The translations under genes were made by a program, and so were the position numbers. Below are positions 26,043 through 35,183 of a stretch of 64,000 bases of DNA, one piece after another. How positions within the stretch are numbered: position 1 is the first letter of the stretch; the number at the start of each line of letters is the position of its first letter. The notes beneath the pieces were generated by a model. It had not been told where the DNA came from. It made no database searches and saw nothing but the letters and a program-made list of their open reading frames with translations. The stretch spans positions 58,585 through 122,584 of the forward strand of contig NZ_JAPNLK010000017.1 in assembly GCF_026627505.1 (NCBI RefSeq), read 5' to 3'. The DNA comes from Streptomyces sp. H27-H5. Its GTDB lineage: Bacteria; Actinomycetota; Actinomycetes; Streptomycetales; Streptomycetaceae.

Positions 26043-26348
26043 ATGCGGTACAAGGTCACGTTCGCGGTCGGACTGGCCGTCGGGTACGTGCTCGGGACCC
26101 GGGCCGGGCGCGAGCGGTACGAGCAGCTGAAGAAGTCGGCCCGTGAGATCGCGCAGAACCCGGCGGTCCGCAATGCCGCGGAGACGGCCGGTCAAAGCGG
26201 TCGCCAGTTCGCGGGCAAGGCCTTCGCCGCGGTGAGCGACACGGTCGGCGACGCGGTGCCGGAGGCGTTCGCCGAGCGGGTGCGGACCCTGCGCGGTCGG
26301 GGCACCGGCCCCGGCGGCGAGGACGACTGGGGCACCAGCAACACCTGA
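26043..26348 (+). CDS. YtxH-like small membrane-anchored protein
   Basis: This 101-residue protein has one N-terminal membrane segment, VTFAVGLAVGYVLG, then the TRAGRERYEQLKKSARE signature common to the YtxH family, followed by a helical Ala/Arg-rich tail. The family is stress-linked in Bacillus, with no defined biochemical role. I chose ATG 26043, behind a GAAGGG; a GTG three codons earlier is possible. A hairpin follows the stop. Confidence 0.8.
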   Translation: MRYKVTFAVGLAVGYVLGTRAGRERYEQLKKSAREIAQNPAVRNAAETAGQSGRQFAGKAFAAVSDTVGDAVPEAFAERVRTLRGRGTGPGGEDDWGTSNT

Positions 26349-26357
26349 GGCCGGCCG

Positions 26358-26390
26358 GAGGCCTCCCTCGGCCCGTGGCCGGGAGGCCTC
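26358..26390 (+). terminator. hairpin after the YtxH gene
   Basis: GAGGCCTCCC (26358-26367) pairs with GGGAGGCCTC (26381-26390), with a further four pairs inside (GGCC/GGCC). It lies ten bases beyond the stop. Confidence 0.75.
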
Positions 26391-26433
26391 CTCGACGGCG
26401 GAGTCCGCCGGTGCGTGCGGCAGAATTCTCCGC

Positions 26434-27882
26434 ATGGGGATAGTCGCCGGGCTGGACAGCTCTTCCACCTTCACTCGCATCGTCGTCTGTGACGCCGACA
26501 CGGGTGCCGTGTTGCGCCAGGGCTACGCGCCCCATCCGCAGCCGACGGGCGAACCGGGGGGTACGAACCCCCACGAGACGGACCCCCAGGCGTGGCTGCT
26601 CTCGCTCGGCGAGGCGGCCGGCGGCGGTCTCCTCGAAGGGGTCCAGGCCATAGGGGTCTCGGCGCAGCAGCACGGCCTGCTCCCCTTGGACACGCAGGGC
26701 GCCCTCGTGCGTCCGGCACTGGTCGGGAACGACAAGCGCGGGCAGGTCGCCGCGGCCGAGCTGATCGAGGTGCTCGGCGGTCGCCGGGGCTGGGCCGAGG
26801 CCGTGGGCTGCGTCCCGCACTCCGCCCAGCCGATCGCGAAGCTGGCCTGGCTGGCCCGTACCGAGCCCGAGTCGGCGCGTCGGGTGGCCGTGCTGATGTC
26901 CCCGCACGACTGGCTCGTCTGGCAGTTGCTCGGTCGGCCCGCCCGCCGCACCACCGACCGGGGCGGCGCGTCCGGCACCGGCTACTGGTCGACGGCGACC
27001 GGCGCCTACCGCCCCGACCTCGTCGAACTGGCCCTGGGGCACCAGGCGCTGCTGCCCGAGGTGCTCGGCCCGGCCGACGCCGCCGGGACCACCCCCGAGG
27101 GGCTGCTGATATCCGCCGGCACCGGCGAGACCATGGCCGCCGCCCTCGGACTGGGCCTCGGTCTGGGCGACGCGGTGGTGTCGCTGGGCGCCTCCGGTTC
27201 GGTGATGGCGGTGCACCACCAGGCGCTGCCCGACCCGGGCGGCCTGATCACCTCGCTCGCCGACGCGGGCGGCATGCACCTGCCGGTGGTGAACGTCTCC
27301 AACGCCGTACGGGCCCTGCGCGGCACCGCCGAGCTGCTGGGCACCGACCTGGAGGGGTTGAGCGCGCTGGCGCTGAAGTCGACTCCGGGTGCGCACGGCC
27401 TCGTCCTGCTGCCGTACCTGGAGGGCGAGCGGACGCCGAACCTGCCGCAGACCTCGGGGACCCTGTCCGGGCTGCGGCGGGACTCCATGAAGCCGGAGCA
27501 CCTGGCGCGGGCCTCCTTCGAGGGCATGCTGTGCGGGCTGGCCGACGCCCTCGACATCCTGCGGCACCGCGGGGTGGACATCCGTCGGGTGTTCCTGCTG
27601 GGCGCGGCGGCCGAGCTGCCGGCCGTGCAGGCGGCGGCGCCGGGCCTGTTCGGGACGCAGATCGTGGTCCCGGCCCCGGCCGACTACGCGGCGCTGGGCG
27701 CGGCCCGCCAGGCGGCGTGGGCCCTCGGTGTGGCGCGCGGCACCCTCGCCCCGCACACCCCGCCGGTCTGGCCGGGTCCGGCGGCGCAGGTCTTCGAGCC
27801 GGACGAGGACTACCCGGCCTGGCAGGCGGTGCGCCAGCAGTACGTCGCGACGCGCGAGCAGATCCACCCCGGGGCGTTCTAG
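26434..27882 (+). CDS. FGGY-family sugar kinase (xylulokinase-like), catalytic Asp replaced
   Basis: This 482-residue protein spans the whole FGGY fold. N-terminal phosphate loop GLDSSSTFTRIVVCD, QQHGLLPLD and NDKRGQ resemble xylulokinase. The catalytic-base loop, usually GTGDNMA, reads GTGETMA, so the Asp is Glu at residue 232 and Asn is Thr. The second phosphate motif is SLGASGSVMAV instead of SLGTSG. The remaining nucleotide loop LLGAAAELPAVQ is also altered from GGGAxS. It may be slow, have a new substrate, or be a pseudokinase. No xylose isomerase is nearby. The stop codon lies inside a MITE-like end. Confidence 0.8.
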   Translation: MGIVAGLDSSSTFTRIVVCDADTGAVLRQGYAPHPQPTGEPGGTNPHETDPQAWLLSLGEAAGGGLLEGVQAIGVSAQQHGLLPLDTQGALVRPALVGNDKRGQVAAAELIEVLGGRRGWAEAVGCVPHSAQPIAKLAWLARTEPESARRVAVLMSPHDWLVWQLLGRPARRTTDRGGASGTGYWSTATGAYRPDLVELALGHQALLPEVLGPADAAGTTPEGLLISAGTGETMAAALGLGLGLGDAVVSLGASGSVMAVHHQALPDPGGLITSLADAGGMHLPVVNVSNAVRALRGTAELLGTDLEGLSALALKSTPGAHGLVLLPYLEGERTPNLPQTSGTLSGLRRDSMKPEHLARASFEGMLCGLADALDILRHRGVDIRRVFLLGAAAELPAVQAAAPGLFGTQIVVPAPADYAALGAARQAAWALGVARGTLAPHTPPVWPGPAAQVFEPDEDYPAWQAVRQQYVATREQIHPGAF

Positions 27883-27955
27883 GTCCTGTCGTCAACGCGG
27901 CGAGGTGCGGTACCGGGCGCCGCGGGCCAGGCGCCACTTCGACGACAGGGCCTAG
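27879..27955. mobile_element. MITE-like element, 77 bp, CTAG-flanked
   Basis: CTAGGTCCTGTCGTC (27879-27893) and GACGACAGGGCCTAG (27941-27955) are 15-bp terminal inverted repeats differing at one position. The interior is 47 bp with no coding capacity. The left end supplies the TAG stop of the sugar kinase. The same 15-mer recurs at 63863-63877 beside an IS630-type transposase, and CTAG/TA targets fit that family. Confidence 0.65.
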
Positions 27956-28129
27956 GCGGCGGGCTTCGGGCTTCGGCCCGAAGGGGCGTGCGCCCGGTCG
28001 GCGGGCGCGCGGGGGGCCGAGACGGCCTACTCCTTTTGACCTGCCTTTGCGAAAACGGGTGGGGATCAGGCACCCGATTGGCCGAAGATGGAGCGAACCC
28101 CCCTCGATCTTGCCGACCGGAGCCTGCGC

Positions 28130-29863
28130 GTGCTCATACGACTTCTGCGGACCCATCTGGGTCCGTACCGGAAACCCATCGCCCTGCTGGTGCTGCTGCA
28201 ACTGCTGCAGACCAGTGCGAGCCTCTACCTGCCCACGCTCAACGCCGACATCATCGACAACGGTGTCGTCAACGGTGACACCGGTTACATCCTGCGCTTC
28301 GGCGCGTTGATGCTCGGTGTCTCGCTCGTCCAGCTCGTCTGCAACATCGGGGCCGTCTACCACGGCGCCCGCACCGCGGCGGCGCTCGGCCGGGACGTCC
28401 GGGCCGCCGTCTTCGACCGCGTGCAGAGCTTCTCCGCGCGGGAGCTCGGCCAGTTCGGCGCCCCGTCCCTGATCACCCGTACGACGAACGACGTCCAGCA
28501 GGTCCAGATGCTGGCGCTGATGACCTTCACGCTGATGGTCTCGGCGCCGATCATGTGCGTCGGCGGCATCGCGATGGCGCTGTCGCTCGACGTGAAGCTG
28601 TCCGGCGTGCTGCTCGCGGTCGTCCCGATCCTCGGCCTGGCGGTCGGCGCGATCGTCTTCAGGACCCGGCCGCTGTTCCGGAAGATGCAGACCCGCCTGG
28701 ACATCGTGAACCGGGTGCTGCGCGAGCAGATCACCGGCAACCGGGTGATCCGCGCCTTCGTCCGCGACGCGTACGAGAAGGAGCGCTTCCGGGAGGCGAA
28801 CGCCGAGCTCACCGGGGTGTCGCTGGCCTCGGGGAAGCTGCTCGCGCTGATGTTCCCCGTCGTCATCGTCGTCGTGAACATCTCCAGCGTCGCCGTCATC
28901 TGGTTCGGCGCCATGCGCGTGGACAGCGGTGGCATGGAGATCGGCCAGTTGACGGCCTTCCTCGCCTATCTGATGCAGATCGTCATGTCCGTGATGATGG
29001 CCACCTTCATGTTCATGATGGTGCCGCGCGCCGAGGTCTGCGCCGAGCGCATCCAGGAGGTCCTGGACACCGAGTCCAGCGTGGTCCCGCCCACCGACCC
29101 GGTGCGCGAGCTGCGGCGGCACGGGCAGTTGGAACTGCGCGGCGCCGACTTCCGCTACCCCGGCGCCGAGGCCTCGGTGTTGCGCGGCGTCGACCTGGTG
29201 GCCCGTCCCGGCGAGACGACGGCGGTGATCGGTTCCACGGGCAGCGGCAAATCCACGCTGCTGGGGCTGGTCCCCCGGCTGTTCGACGCGACCGGCGGCG
29301 AGGTGCTGGTCGACGGGGAGGACGTGCGCCGGCTGGATCCGGAGCTGCTGGCCAGGACGGTGGGCATGGTGCCCCAGAAGCCGTACCTGTTCTCCGGCAC
29401 CGTGGCCTCCAACCTGCGCTACGGGCGCCCGGACGCCACGGACGAGGAACTGTGGCAGGCGCTGGAGGTGGCCCAGGCCAAGGACTTCGTGTCCGCGCTG
29501 GAGGGGGGCCTCGAAGCGCCCGTCGCCCAGGGCGGCACCAATGTCTCCGGCGGTCAGCGGCAGCGGCTGGCGATCGCCCGCACGCTGGTGCAGCGCCCGG
29601 AGATCTACCTGTTCGACGACTCCTTCTCGGCGCTGGACTACGCGACGGACGCGGCGTTGCGCGCGGCGCTGTCCCGCGAGACGGAGAACGCGACCGTGGT
29701 CATCGTCGCCCAGCGGGTGTCCACGATCCGTGACGCCGACCGGATCATCGTCCTCGACGAGGGCCGGGTGGTGGGCGAGGGACGCCATCACGAGTTGATG
29801 GCCGGCAATGAGACCTACCGGGAGATCGTGCTCTCCCAGCTGACGGAGGCGGAGGCGGCGTGA
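28130..29863 (+). CDS. ABC exporter half-transporter A, degenerate catalytic site
   Basis: This 577-residue protein combines a six-helix export domain (about 1-310) with an ATPase domain. Walker A is GSTGSGKST and the signature VSGGQRQRLAIA is intact. Walker B ends YLFDDS, where the catalytic Glu is Asp, and the switch His is Gln (IVAQRVST). The partner gene overlaps by GTGA. I chose the GTG at 28130 because GGAG lies 7 bases upstream and relatives start at LIRLLR; an ATG at 28088 is in frame. It probably exports drugs or lipids. Confidence 0.93.
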   Translation: MLIRLLRTHLGPYRKPIALLVLLQLLQTSASLYLPTLNADIIDNGVVNGDTGYILRFGALMLGVSLVQLVCNIGAVYHGARTAAALGRDVRAAVFDRVQSFSARELGQFGAPSLITRTTNDVQQVQMLALMTFTLMVSAPIMCVGGIAMALSLDVKLSGVLLAVVPILGLAVGAIVFRTRPLFRKMQTRLDIVNRVLREQITGNRVIRAFVRDAYEKERFREANAELTGVSLASGKLLALMFPVVIVVVNISSVAVIWFGAMRVDSGGMEIGQLTAFLAYLMQIVMSVMMATFMFMMVPRAEVCAERIQEVLDTESSVVPPTDPVRELRRHGQLELRGADFRYPGAEASVLRGVDLVARPGETTAVIGSTGSGKSTLLGLVPRLFDATGGEVLVDGEDVRRLDPELLARTVGMVPQKPYLFSGTVASNLRYGRPDATDEELWQALEVAQAKDFVSALEGGLEAPVAQGGTNVSGGQRQRLAIARTLVQRPEIYLFDDSFSALDYATDAALRAALSRETENATVVIVAQRVSTIRDADRIIVLDEGRVVGEGRHHELMAGNETYREIVLSQLTEAEAA

Positions 29864-31782
29864 GCGGGCCCGGAGGACGAATGATGATGGGGCCGGCCCA
29901 GCGGTCCATGGACTTCAAGGGGTCGGGCAAGCGGCTGCTGGGGCAGCTCGCGCAGGACCGGGTCAAGCTGTGGGGCATGGTCGTCGCCGTCATCGGCAGC
30001 GTCGCGTTCACGGTGGTCGGCCCGAAGATCCTGGGTCATGCCACCGACCTGGTGTTCGCGGGGATCGTCGGCCGGCAGATGCCGGCCGGGATCACGAAGC
30101 AGCAGGCGCTGGACGACCTGCGCGCCAGGGGCCAGGGCGGCATGGCGGACATGCTGTCCGGGACGGCCTTCACCCCGGGCCAGGGCATCGACTTCGGCGC
30201 CGTCGGGGTCGTGGCGATCGGGGCGCTGGTGGTCTTCACCCTCGCCGGTCTGCTGATGCTGGTCGCGACGCGGCTGTCGAACCACGTGATGAACGGCACC
30301 GTGTACCGGATGCGCGAGGAGCTCCAGGCGAAGCTGTCGCGGCTGCCGCTGTCGTACTTCGACCAGCAGAAGCGCGGCGAGGTGCTGAGCCGGGCGACGA
30401 ACGACATCGACAACATCGGGCAGACCCTCCAGCAGACGATGGGGCAGTTGCTGAACTCGCTGCTGACGATCGTCGGCGTGCTGGCGATGATGTTCTGGAT
30501 ATCGCCGCTGCTGGCGCTGGTCGCGCTGGTGACCGTGCCGGTCTCGATCTTCGTCGCGGCGAAGATCGGCAAGAAGTCGCAGCCGCAGTTCGTGGCGCAG
30601 TGGAAGACCACGGGCACGCTCAACGCGCACATCGAGGAGATGTACTCGGGGCACAACCTGGTCAAGGTCTTCGGGCGGCAGAAGGAGTCCGCGGCGGTCT
30701 TCGCCGCGGAGAACGAGGAGCTGTACAAGGCCTCGTTCAAGGCCCAGTTGGTCAGCGGCATCATGCAGCCGGTGATGTTCTTCATCTCGAACGTCAACTA
30801 CGTGCTGATCGCGGTCGTCGGCGGTCTGCGGGTGGCCTCGGGCACCCTGTCGATCGGTGACGTGCAGGCCTTCATCCAGTACTCGCGCCAGTTCTCGATG
30901 CCGCTGACGCAGGTCGCCTCGATGGCGAACCTGGTGCAGTCCGGTGTGGCCTCGGCGGAGCGGGTGTACGAGCTGCTGGACGCCGAGGAGCAGGAAGCGG
31001 ACGCGGAGGTCCCGGAGCGTCCGGAGTCGCTGCGCGGCCAGGTCACCCTGGACAAGGTCGCCTTCCGTTACGAGCCGGACAAGCCGCTGATCGAGAACCT
31101 CTCGCTCACGGTCGAACCCGGGCACACGGTCGCGATCGTCGGCCCGACGGGCGCCGGCAAGACCACGCTGGTCAACCTGCTGATGCGGTTCTACGAGGTC
31201 ACGGGCGGCGAGATCGCCCTGGACGGCGTGGACATCGCGAAGATGACCCGCGAGGAGCTGCGGAGCGGGATCGGCATGGTGCTCCAGGACACCTGGTTGT
31301 TCGGCGGCACCATCGCGGAGAACATCGCCTACGGCGCTTCGCGCGAGGTGACCCGCGCGGAGATCGAGGAGGCCGCGCGGGCGGCGCACGCGGACCGCTT
31401 CATCCGCACCCTGCCGGACGGCTACGACACGGTGCTGGACGACGAGGGCGCGGGGGTCAGCGCGGGCGAGAAGCAGCTGATCACCATCGCGCGGGCGTTC
31501 CTGTCGGACCCGGTGATCCTGGTGCTCGACGAGGCGACCAGTTCGGTGGACACCCGTACCGAGGTGCTGATCCAGAAGGCGATGGCGCGTCTCGCGCACG
31601 GCCGTACGTCCTTCGTCATCGCGCACCGGCTGTCCACGATCCGCGACGCGGACGTGATCCTGGTGATGGAGAGCGGGTCGATCGTGGAACAGGGCACCCA
31701 CGAGGAGCTGTTGGCGGCGGACGGCGCCTACGCGCGGCTGTACGCGGCGCAGTTCGCGCAGGCGGTGGCCGAGGTCGACTGA
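29860..31782 (+). CDS. ABC exporter half-transporter B, catalytically complete partner
   Basis: This 640-residue protein has an N-terminal cytosolic extension, six helices with an unusually long first extracellular loop (about residues 70-105), and an ATPase domain. Walker A GPTGAGKTT, Walker B VLVLDEATSSVD and switch His (VIAHRLST) are intact. The signature is VSAGEKQ in place of LSGGQ. Combined with protein A this gives one normal ATP site and one site in which all three elements are altered, the pattern of TM287/288 and TmrAB. The GTG at 29860 overlaps the stop of A. Confidence 0.93.
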   Translation: MSGPGGRMMMGPAQRSMDFKGSGKRLLGQLAQDRVKLWGMVVAVIGSVAFTVVGPKILGHATDLVFAGIVGRQMPAGITKQQALDDLRARGQGGMADMLSGTAFTPGQGIDFGAVGVVAIGALVVFTLAGLLMLVATRLSNHVMNGTVYRMREELQAKLSRLPLSYFDQQKRGEVLSRATNDIDNIGQTLQQTMGQLLNSLLTIVGVLAMMFWISPLLALVALVTVPVSIFVAAKIGKKSQPQFVAQWKTTGTLNAHIEEMYSGHNLVKVFGRQKESAAVFAAENEELYKASFKAQLVSGIMQPVMFFISNVNYVLIAVVGGLRVASGTLSIGDVQAFIQYSRQFSMPLTQVASMANLVQSGVASAERVYELLDAEEQEADAEVPERPESLRGQVTLDKVAFRYEPDKPLIENLSLTVEPGHTVAIVGPTGAGKTTLVNLLMRFYEVTGGEIALDGVDIAKMTREELRSGIGMVLQDTWLFGGTIAENIAYGASREVTRAEIEEAARAAHADRFIRTLPDGYDTVLDDEGAGVSAGEKQLITIARAFLSDPVILVLDEATSSVDTRTEVLIQKAMARLAHGRTSFVIAHRLSTIRDADVILVMESGSIVEQGTHEELLAADGAYARLYAAQFAQAVAEVD

Positions 31783-31808
31783 CCGGGCGGGGTCGTCGCG
31801 GTCGTGTC

Positions 31809-31837
31809 AGGGGTGCCCTCGTCGAGGGGGCACCCCT
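31809..31837. terminator. bidirectional terminator between the ABC operon and sigma gene
   Basis: AGGGGTGCCC (31809-31818) pairs with GGGCACCCCT (31828-31837), followed by TTTC on the plus strand. It lies between convergent stops at 31782 and 31884. Confidence 0.85.
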
Positions 31838-31883
31838 TTCGGCTGGTCCGTCCGGGTCGCGTGCGGTCCGGACGGCGTGCGCG

Positions 31884-32969
31884 TCAGTCCAGGTAGCCGC
31901 GGAGCTGGTCGGCGAAGGCGTGGTCGCGCAGCTTGTTGAGGGTCTTGGACTCGATCTGGCGGATCCGCTCGCGGGTCACGCCGAAGATCCGGCCGATCTC
32001 CTCCAGGGTGCGCGGCCGTCCGTCCGCCAGGCCGTAGCGCAGTTGGACGACCTTGCGTTCGCGCTCGCCGAGGGTGGAGAGCACGGCTTCCAGGTGCTCG
32101 CGGAGCAGGAAGAAGGCCGCCGACTCCATGGGCGAGGTGGCGTCCCCGTCCTCGATGAGGTCGCCGAGGGCGACGTCGTCCTCCTCGCCGACCGGGGCGT
32201 GCAGGGAGACCGGCTCCTGTGCGAGACGGAGCACCTCCAGGACCCGCTCGGGGGTCAGTTCGAGGTGGACGGCGACCTCTTCGGCGGTGGGCTCGTACCC
32301 GCGTTCCTGGAGCATGCGGCGCTGGACGCGCACGACGCGGTTGATCAGTTCCACGACGTGGACGGGGACGCGGATGGTCCGGGCCTGGTCGGCGAGGGCC
32401 CGGGACATCGCCTGCCGGATCCACCAGGTGGCGTAGGTGGAGAACTTGTAGCCGCGGGCGTAGTCGAACTTCTCGACGGCCCGGATCAGCCCGAGGTTCC
32501 CCTCCTGGACCAGGTCGAGCATGGTGAGCCCGCGGCCGACGTAGCGCTTGGCCACGGAGACGACGAGGCGCAGGTTGGACTCGATGAGACGGCGTTTGGC
32601 CATGCGTCCCATGACGACGAGTTTGTCCAGGTCGAGGGTGAGCTGGAGGTCGAGGCCGGGGGTGTTGCCCAGCTTCTCCTCGGCGAACAGCCCGGCCTCG
32701 ACGCGTCGTGCCAGGTCCACTTCCTCCGCGGCGGTGAGCAGCGGGATCCTGCCTATCTCGCGCAGGTACTGGCGGAAGAGGTCGGCGGAGGGACCCGCCC
32801 CGCTCCCGCTGTCCGCGCTGCGCCTGCGCTGCTCCGGCACCGGTTCGATCAGCTCCGGGACCTCGGGCTCGTCGTCCACGGCTTCGGCCTCTGCCTCTGC
32901 CTCTGCCTCGACGGGTTCGTCGGCCCGAGCGGGGTGACTCACGTTCACGGTCAGGGTCTGGGTCTGCAC
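31884..32969 (-). CDS. RNA polymerase sigma factor, HrdB/SigA family (group 2, probably HrdA)
   Basis: This 361-residue sigma-70 factor has region 1.2 ([20 protein letters not shown]), region 2 with the helix that melts the -10 element ([19 protein letters not shown]), region 3, and region 4.2 ([20 protein letters not shown]). It lacks the long N-terminal region of the essential HrdB, and its N-terminus carries an EA repeat. These points favour a nonessential group 2 factor, probably HrdA by my memory of gene order. The GTG at 32969 follows GGAGG at 8 bases; the open frame upstream has no support. Confidence 0.93.
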   Translation of the reverse strand: MQTQTLTVNVSHPARADEPVEAEAEAEAEAVDDEPEVPELIEPVPEQRRRSADSGSGAGPSADLFRQYLREIGRIPLLTAAEEVDLARRVEAGLFAEEKLGNTPGLDLQLTLDLDKLVVMGRMAKRRLIESNLRLVVSVAKRYVGRGLTMLDLVQEGNLGLIRAVEKFDYARGYKFSTYATWWIRQAMSRALADQARTIRVPVHVVELINRVVRVQRRMLQERGYEPTAEEVAVHLELTPERVLEVLRLAQEPVSLHAPVGEEDDVALGDLIEDGDATSPMESAAFFLLREHLEAVLSTLGERERKVVQLRYGLADGRPRTLEEIGRIFGVTRERIRQIESKTLNKLRDHAFADQLRGYLD

Positions 32970-33259
32970 GGGGGCGACCTCCAGGGCTCCGAGGACGGGG
33001 GCACCGCACCTCAGTGTGGGGTACGACACATCGCCGCCACGAGGGGCGTGCGAGCACTTTCTGAGTCCGGTGCGTGACCGATGGTTACCCCCTGGCGGGA
33101 ACCCCGATGCGGATCGGACGGATGTCCGAGAAGGCCGACGCCCCGTCCTCGCGCGGAACCCGTGTGGTCGTTCGCCGCTTCGACGGAGGGACCCGCGAGC
33201 CGCCCCAAACCTGTTCGGCGGCGGGCGAGTTGGAGGTTCGGGTGGTGCTCCCCGCCCGG

Positions 33260-33345
33260 CGGAGTCGGGGTGAGCGTCATGCCGGGGTGCACGGAGTTGA
33301 CGCGGATCCGCGCCTCGGCGAGTTCGACCGCGGCATACGCCGACG
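33260..33345 (-). pseudogene. remnant of a short-chain dehydrogenase
   Basis: In the 382-base gap between the sigma gene and the SanA-like gene, the minus strand reads [20 protein letters not shown], a standard SDR segment (residues after the catalytic Tyr-Lys through the PG motif). No Rossmann fold precedes it and no C-terminus follows. This is a decayed fragment. The rest of the gap (32970-33259) shows no gene; it contains the sigma gene's control region. Confidence 0.7.
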
Positions 33346-33351
33346 GTGGCG

Positions 33352-34041
33352 TCAGTCTGCCAGAGCGGCCAGGGCCCGCGAGACCCCTTCCTCCTTCGGT
33401 CCCAGGAAGCGCGGTTCGGGCCGCAGCGTCGCGTCCAGCGCCGCCTTGCCGGCCGCGAAGACCTCGCGGGTGCTGCCGTAGTACCAGGTGGAGTCGTGGA
33501 CGTCGTCGACCCCGACCCCGTACGAGTCCACGCCCGCGGCCCGGCACAGCGCGACGGCCCGCCGGATGTGGAAGCCCTGGCTGACCAGCACCGCCCGGTG
33601 CACCCCGAAGATCTCCTTGGCGCGGACACAGGAGTCCCAGGTGTCGAAGCCCGCGTAGTCGCTGACGACCCGCTCGTCCGGCACCCCGTGCCCGGTGAGA
33701 TAGGTGCGCATCGCGTCGGGCTCGTCGTATTCCGTCCGACTGTTGTCGCCGGTGACCAGGACGACCTTGACCTTGCCGGCGCGGTACAACTCGGCTGCCG
33801 CGTCGAGCCGGTCGGCCAGGTACGGGGTCGGCCTGCCGTTCCACAACCCGGCCCCGAACACCACGGCCACGTCGGCCGCCGGCGCGTCGGCCGTGGTCCG
33901 CAGCCGCGGCGCGGCCGTCGCGTGCGTCCAGGCCGAGGGCAGCAGCGCCAGCACGCAGCCGACCATGACGGCCTGCACGGCCCGCCGCCGGGCCTTGACG
34001 GTGCGCAGCGGCAGCCTCGGCCTCTTCCCGATCCCACGCAT
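33352..34041 (-). CDS. SanA/YdcF-like (DUF218) membrane protein
   Basis: This 229-residue protein has one N-terminal membrane segment ([18 protein letters not shown]) and a DUF218 domain: [39 protein letters not shown] and [18 protein letters not shown]. coli SanA and ElyC of this family affect envelope permeability and peptidoglycan assembly; the biochemical activity is not settled. The ATG at 34041 follows GGGGGGA. The neighbour on its left is the SDR remnant. Confidence 0.88.
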   Translation of the reverse strand: MRGIGKRPRLPLRTVKARRRAVQAVMVGCVLALLPSAWTHATAAPRLRTTADAPAADVAVVFGAGLWNGRPTPYLADRLDAAAELYRAGKVKVVLVTGDNSRTEYDEPDAMRTYLTGHGVPDERVVSDYAGFDTWDSCVRAKEIFGVHRAVLVSQGFHIRRAVALCRAAGVDSYGVGVDDVHDSTWYYGSTREVFAAGKAALDATLRPEPRFLGPKEEGVSRALAALAD

Positions 34042-34246
34042 GACGGTCCCCCCGGTGATGCCCTCGGATGTGTCGCTGATCAGGACGCGGGGAGGCGGCG
34101 CGCGGTTTCGGCGCACGCCCCGGGGGCGCGCCGGCCACCGGCGCCGCGCGGAAAGCACAGCGCCCGACGGGCGCCGGTGAGCAGCCGGTAAAGACCCGTC
34201 ACCCCGGCGCAACGCCCCGGCAACCTCGACCCCGCAGGATCGGTTC

Positions 34247-34404
34247 ATGACGGAGTCGGCGCACCCGCCCGAGTACCAGTCCATCCCCCTCCCTCCCGCC
34301 ACCGCCGCGGAGCTGCTGACGCGGATCACCGCGCAGCTCGGCACGCAGCTCAGCGGACTGCGCCCCCGGCACGGCCCGGGCGCCCGGCACCACGGAGTCC
34401 ACGC
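34247..34404 (+). CDS. small ORF upstream of the chelatase, unsure
   Basis: ATG 34247 opens a frame reading MTESAHPPEYQSIPLPPATA then a helical-looking part (AELLTRITAQLGTQLSGLRP). Codon use is typical for about 45 codons. After that the frame runs on out of phase into the chelatase gene (to 34537). It may be a small protein with an unseen frame error near its end, or an N-terminal extension of the chelatase. The rest of the 34042-34404 gap shows no other gene. Confidence 0.35.
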
Positions 34405-35118
34405 ATGCAACCCACCCTCGTCGCCGTGGCCCACGGCAGCCGCGACCCTCGTGCCCTGCCCACCGTCGAGGCCCTGCTCGAACGGGTCCGTGAGCTCCGC
34501 CCCCGGCTCGACGTCCGGCTGGGGCACGTCGAGCTGAACCGGCCGTTGCTCGCCGACACCCTCGACCGCGCCGCCGGCGAGGCCGTCCTGGTGCCGCTGC
34601 TGCTCAGCCGGGGGCACCACGTCAAGCGGGACCTGCCCGCGACCGCCGCCCGGGCCGGCCATCTGCGGACCCGGGTAGCCGAGCCGCTGGGTCCGCATCC
34701 GCTGCTGGTCGAGGCCCTGTACGAGCGGCTGCTGGAGGCGGGCTGGAGCCCCGGCACGCCCGTCGTGCTGGCCGCGGCCGGCTCGCGCGACCCCGACGCC
34801 GCCGTCGACGTCCGCCGCGGCGCGGCCCTGCTCTCCGAGCGCCTCGGCGGGGTCGCCGTGGTCCCGGGCCACGCCTCGGCCGCGGCGCCGAGCGTGCCCG
34901 ACGCCGTGCGGGCGCTGTCGGTCCGGACCGGGCGCCGGGTCGCCGTCGCCTCGTACTTCACCGCGCCCGGCCGGTTCGCCACCGCGAGCGCGGCCGCCGC
35001 GACCGGGCCGGCCGCGGCGCCGCTGGGCGCGCACCCGGCGCTGGCCCGGCTGGTGGTGCGGCGGTACGAGGAGGCCCTGGCCCGCCGGGAACGACCGCTG
35101 GAGCGGGCCGTCGCGTAG
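34405..35118 (+). CDS. sirohydrochlorin chelatase (CbiX/SirB type)
   Basis: This 237-residue class II chelatase has two repeated halves. The first begins [15 protein letters not shown] and carries [10 protein letters not shown]; the second contains [25 protein letters not shown] and [12 protein letters not shown]. The family inserts Fe, Co or Ni into sirohydrochlorin. His in AHGSRD and in SRGHHV would bind the metal. An iron chelatase is needed to supply siroheme to NirB at 47.9 kb, which fits but is not proof. ATG at 34405; no strong ribosome site. Confidence 0.88.
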   Translation: MQPTLVAVAHGSRDPRALPTVEALLERVRELRPRLDVRLGHVELNRPLLADTLDRAAGEAVLVPLLLSRGHHVKRDLPATAARAGHLRTRVAEPLGPHPLLVEALYERLLEAGWSPGTPVVLAAAGSRDPDAAVDVRRGAALLSERLGGVAVVPGHASAAAPSVPDAVRALSVRTGRRVAVASYFTAPGRFATASAAAATGPAAAPLGAHPALARLVVRRYEEALARRERPLERAVA

Positions 35119-35183
35119 GTCCTGCCGGGGTCGGGTCCGGTCGGATCGCCCGCCTTGACGGTGGTTCCGGTTACCGTCTGACC

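Noticed and set aside
32880..32912. CTCTGC hexamer repeat as an intergenic satellite
   Set aside because: It lies inside the sigma gene and encodes the EA repeat near the N-terminus.
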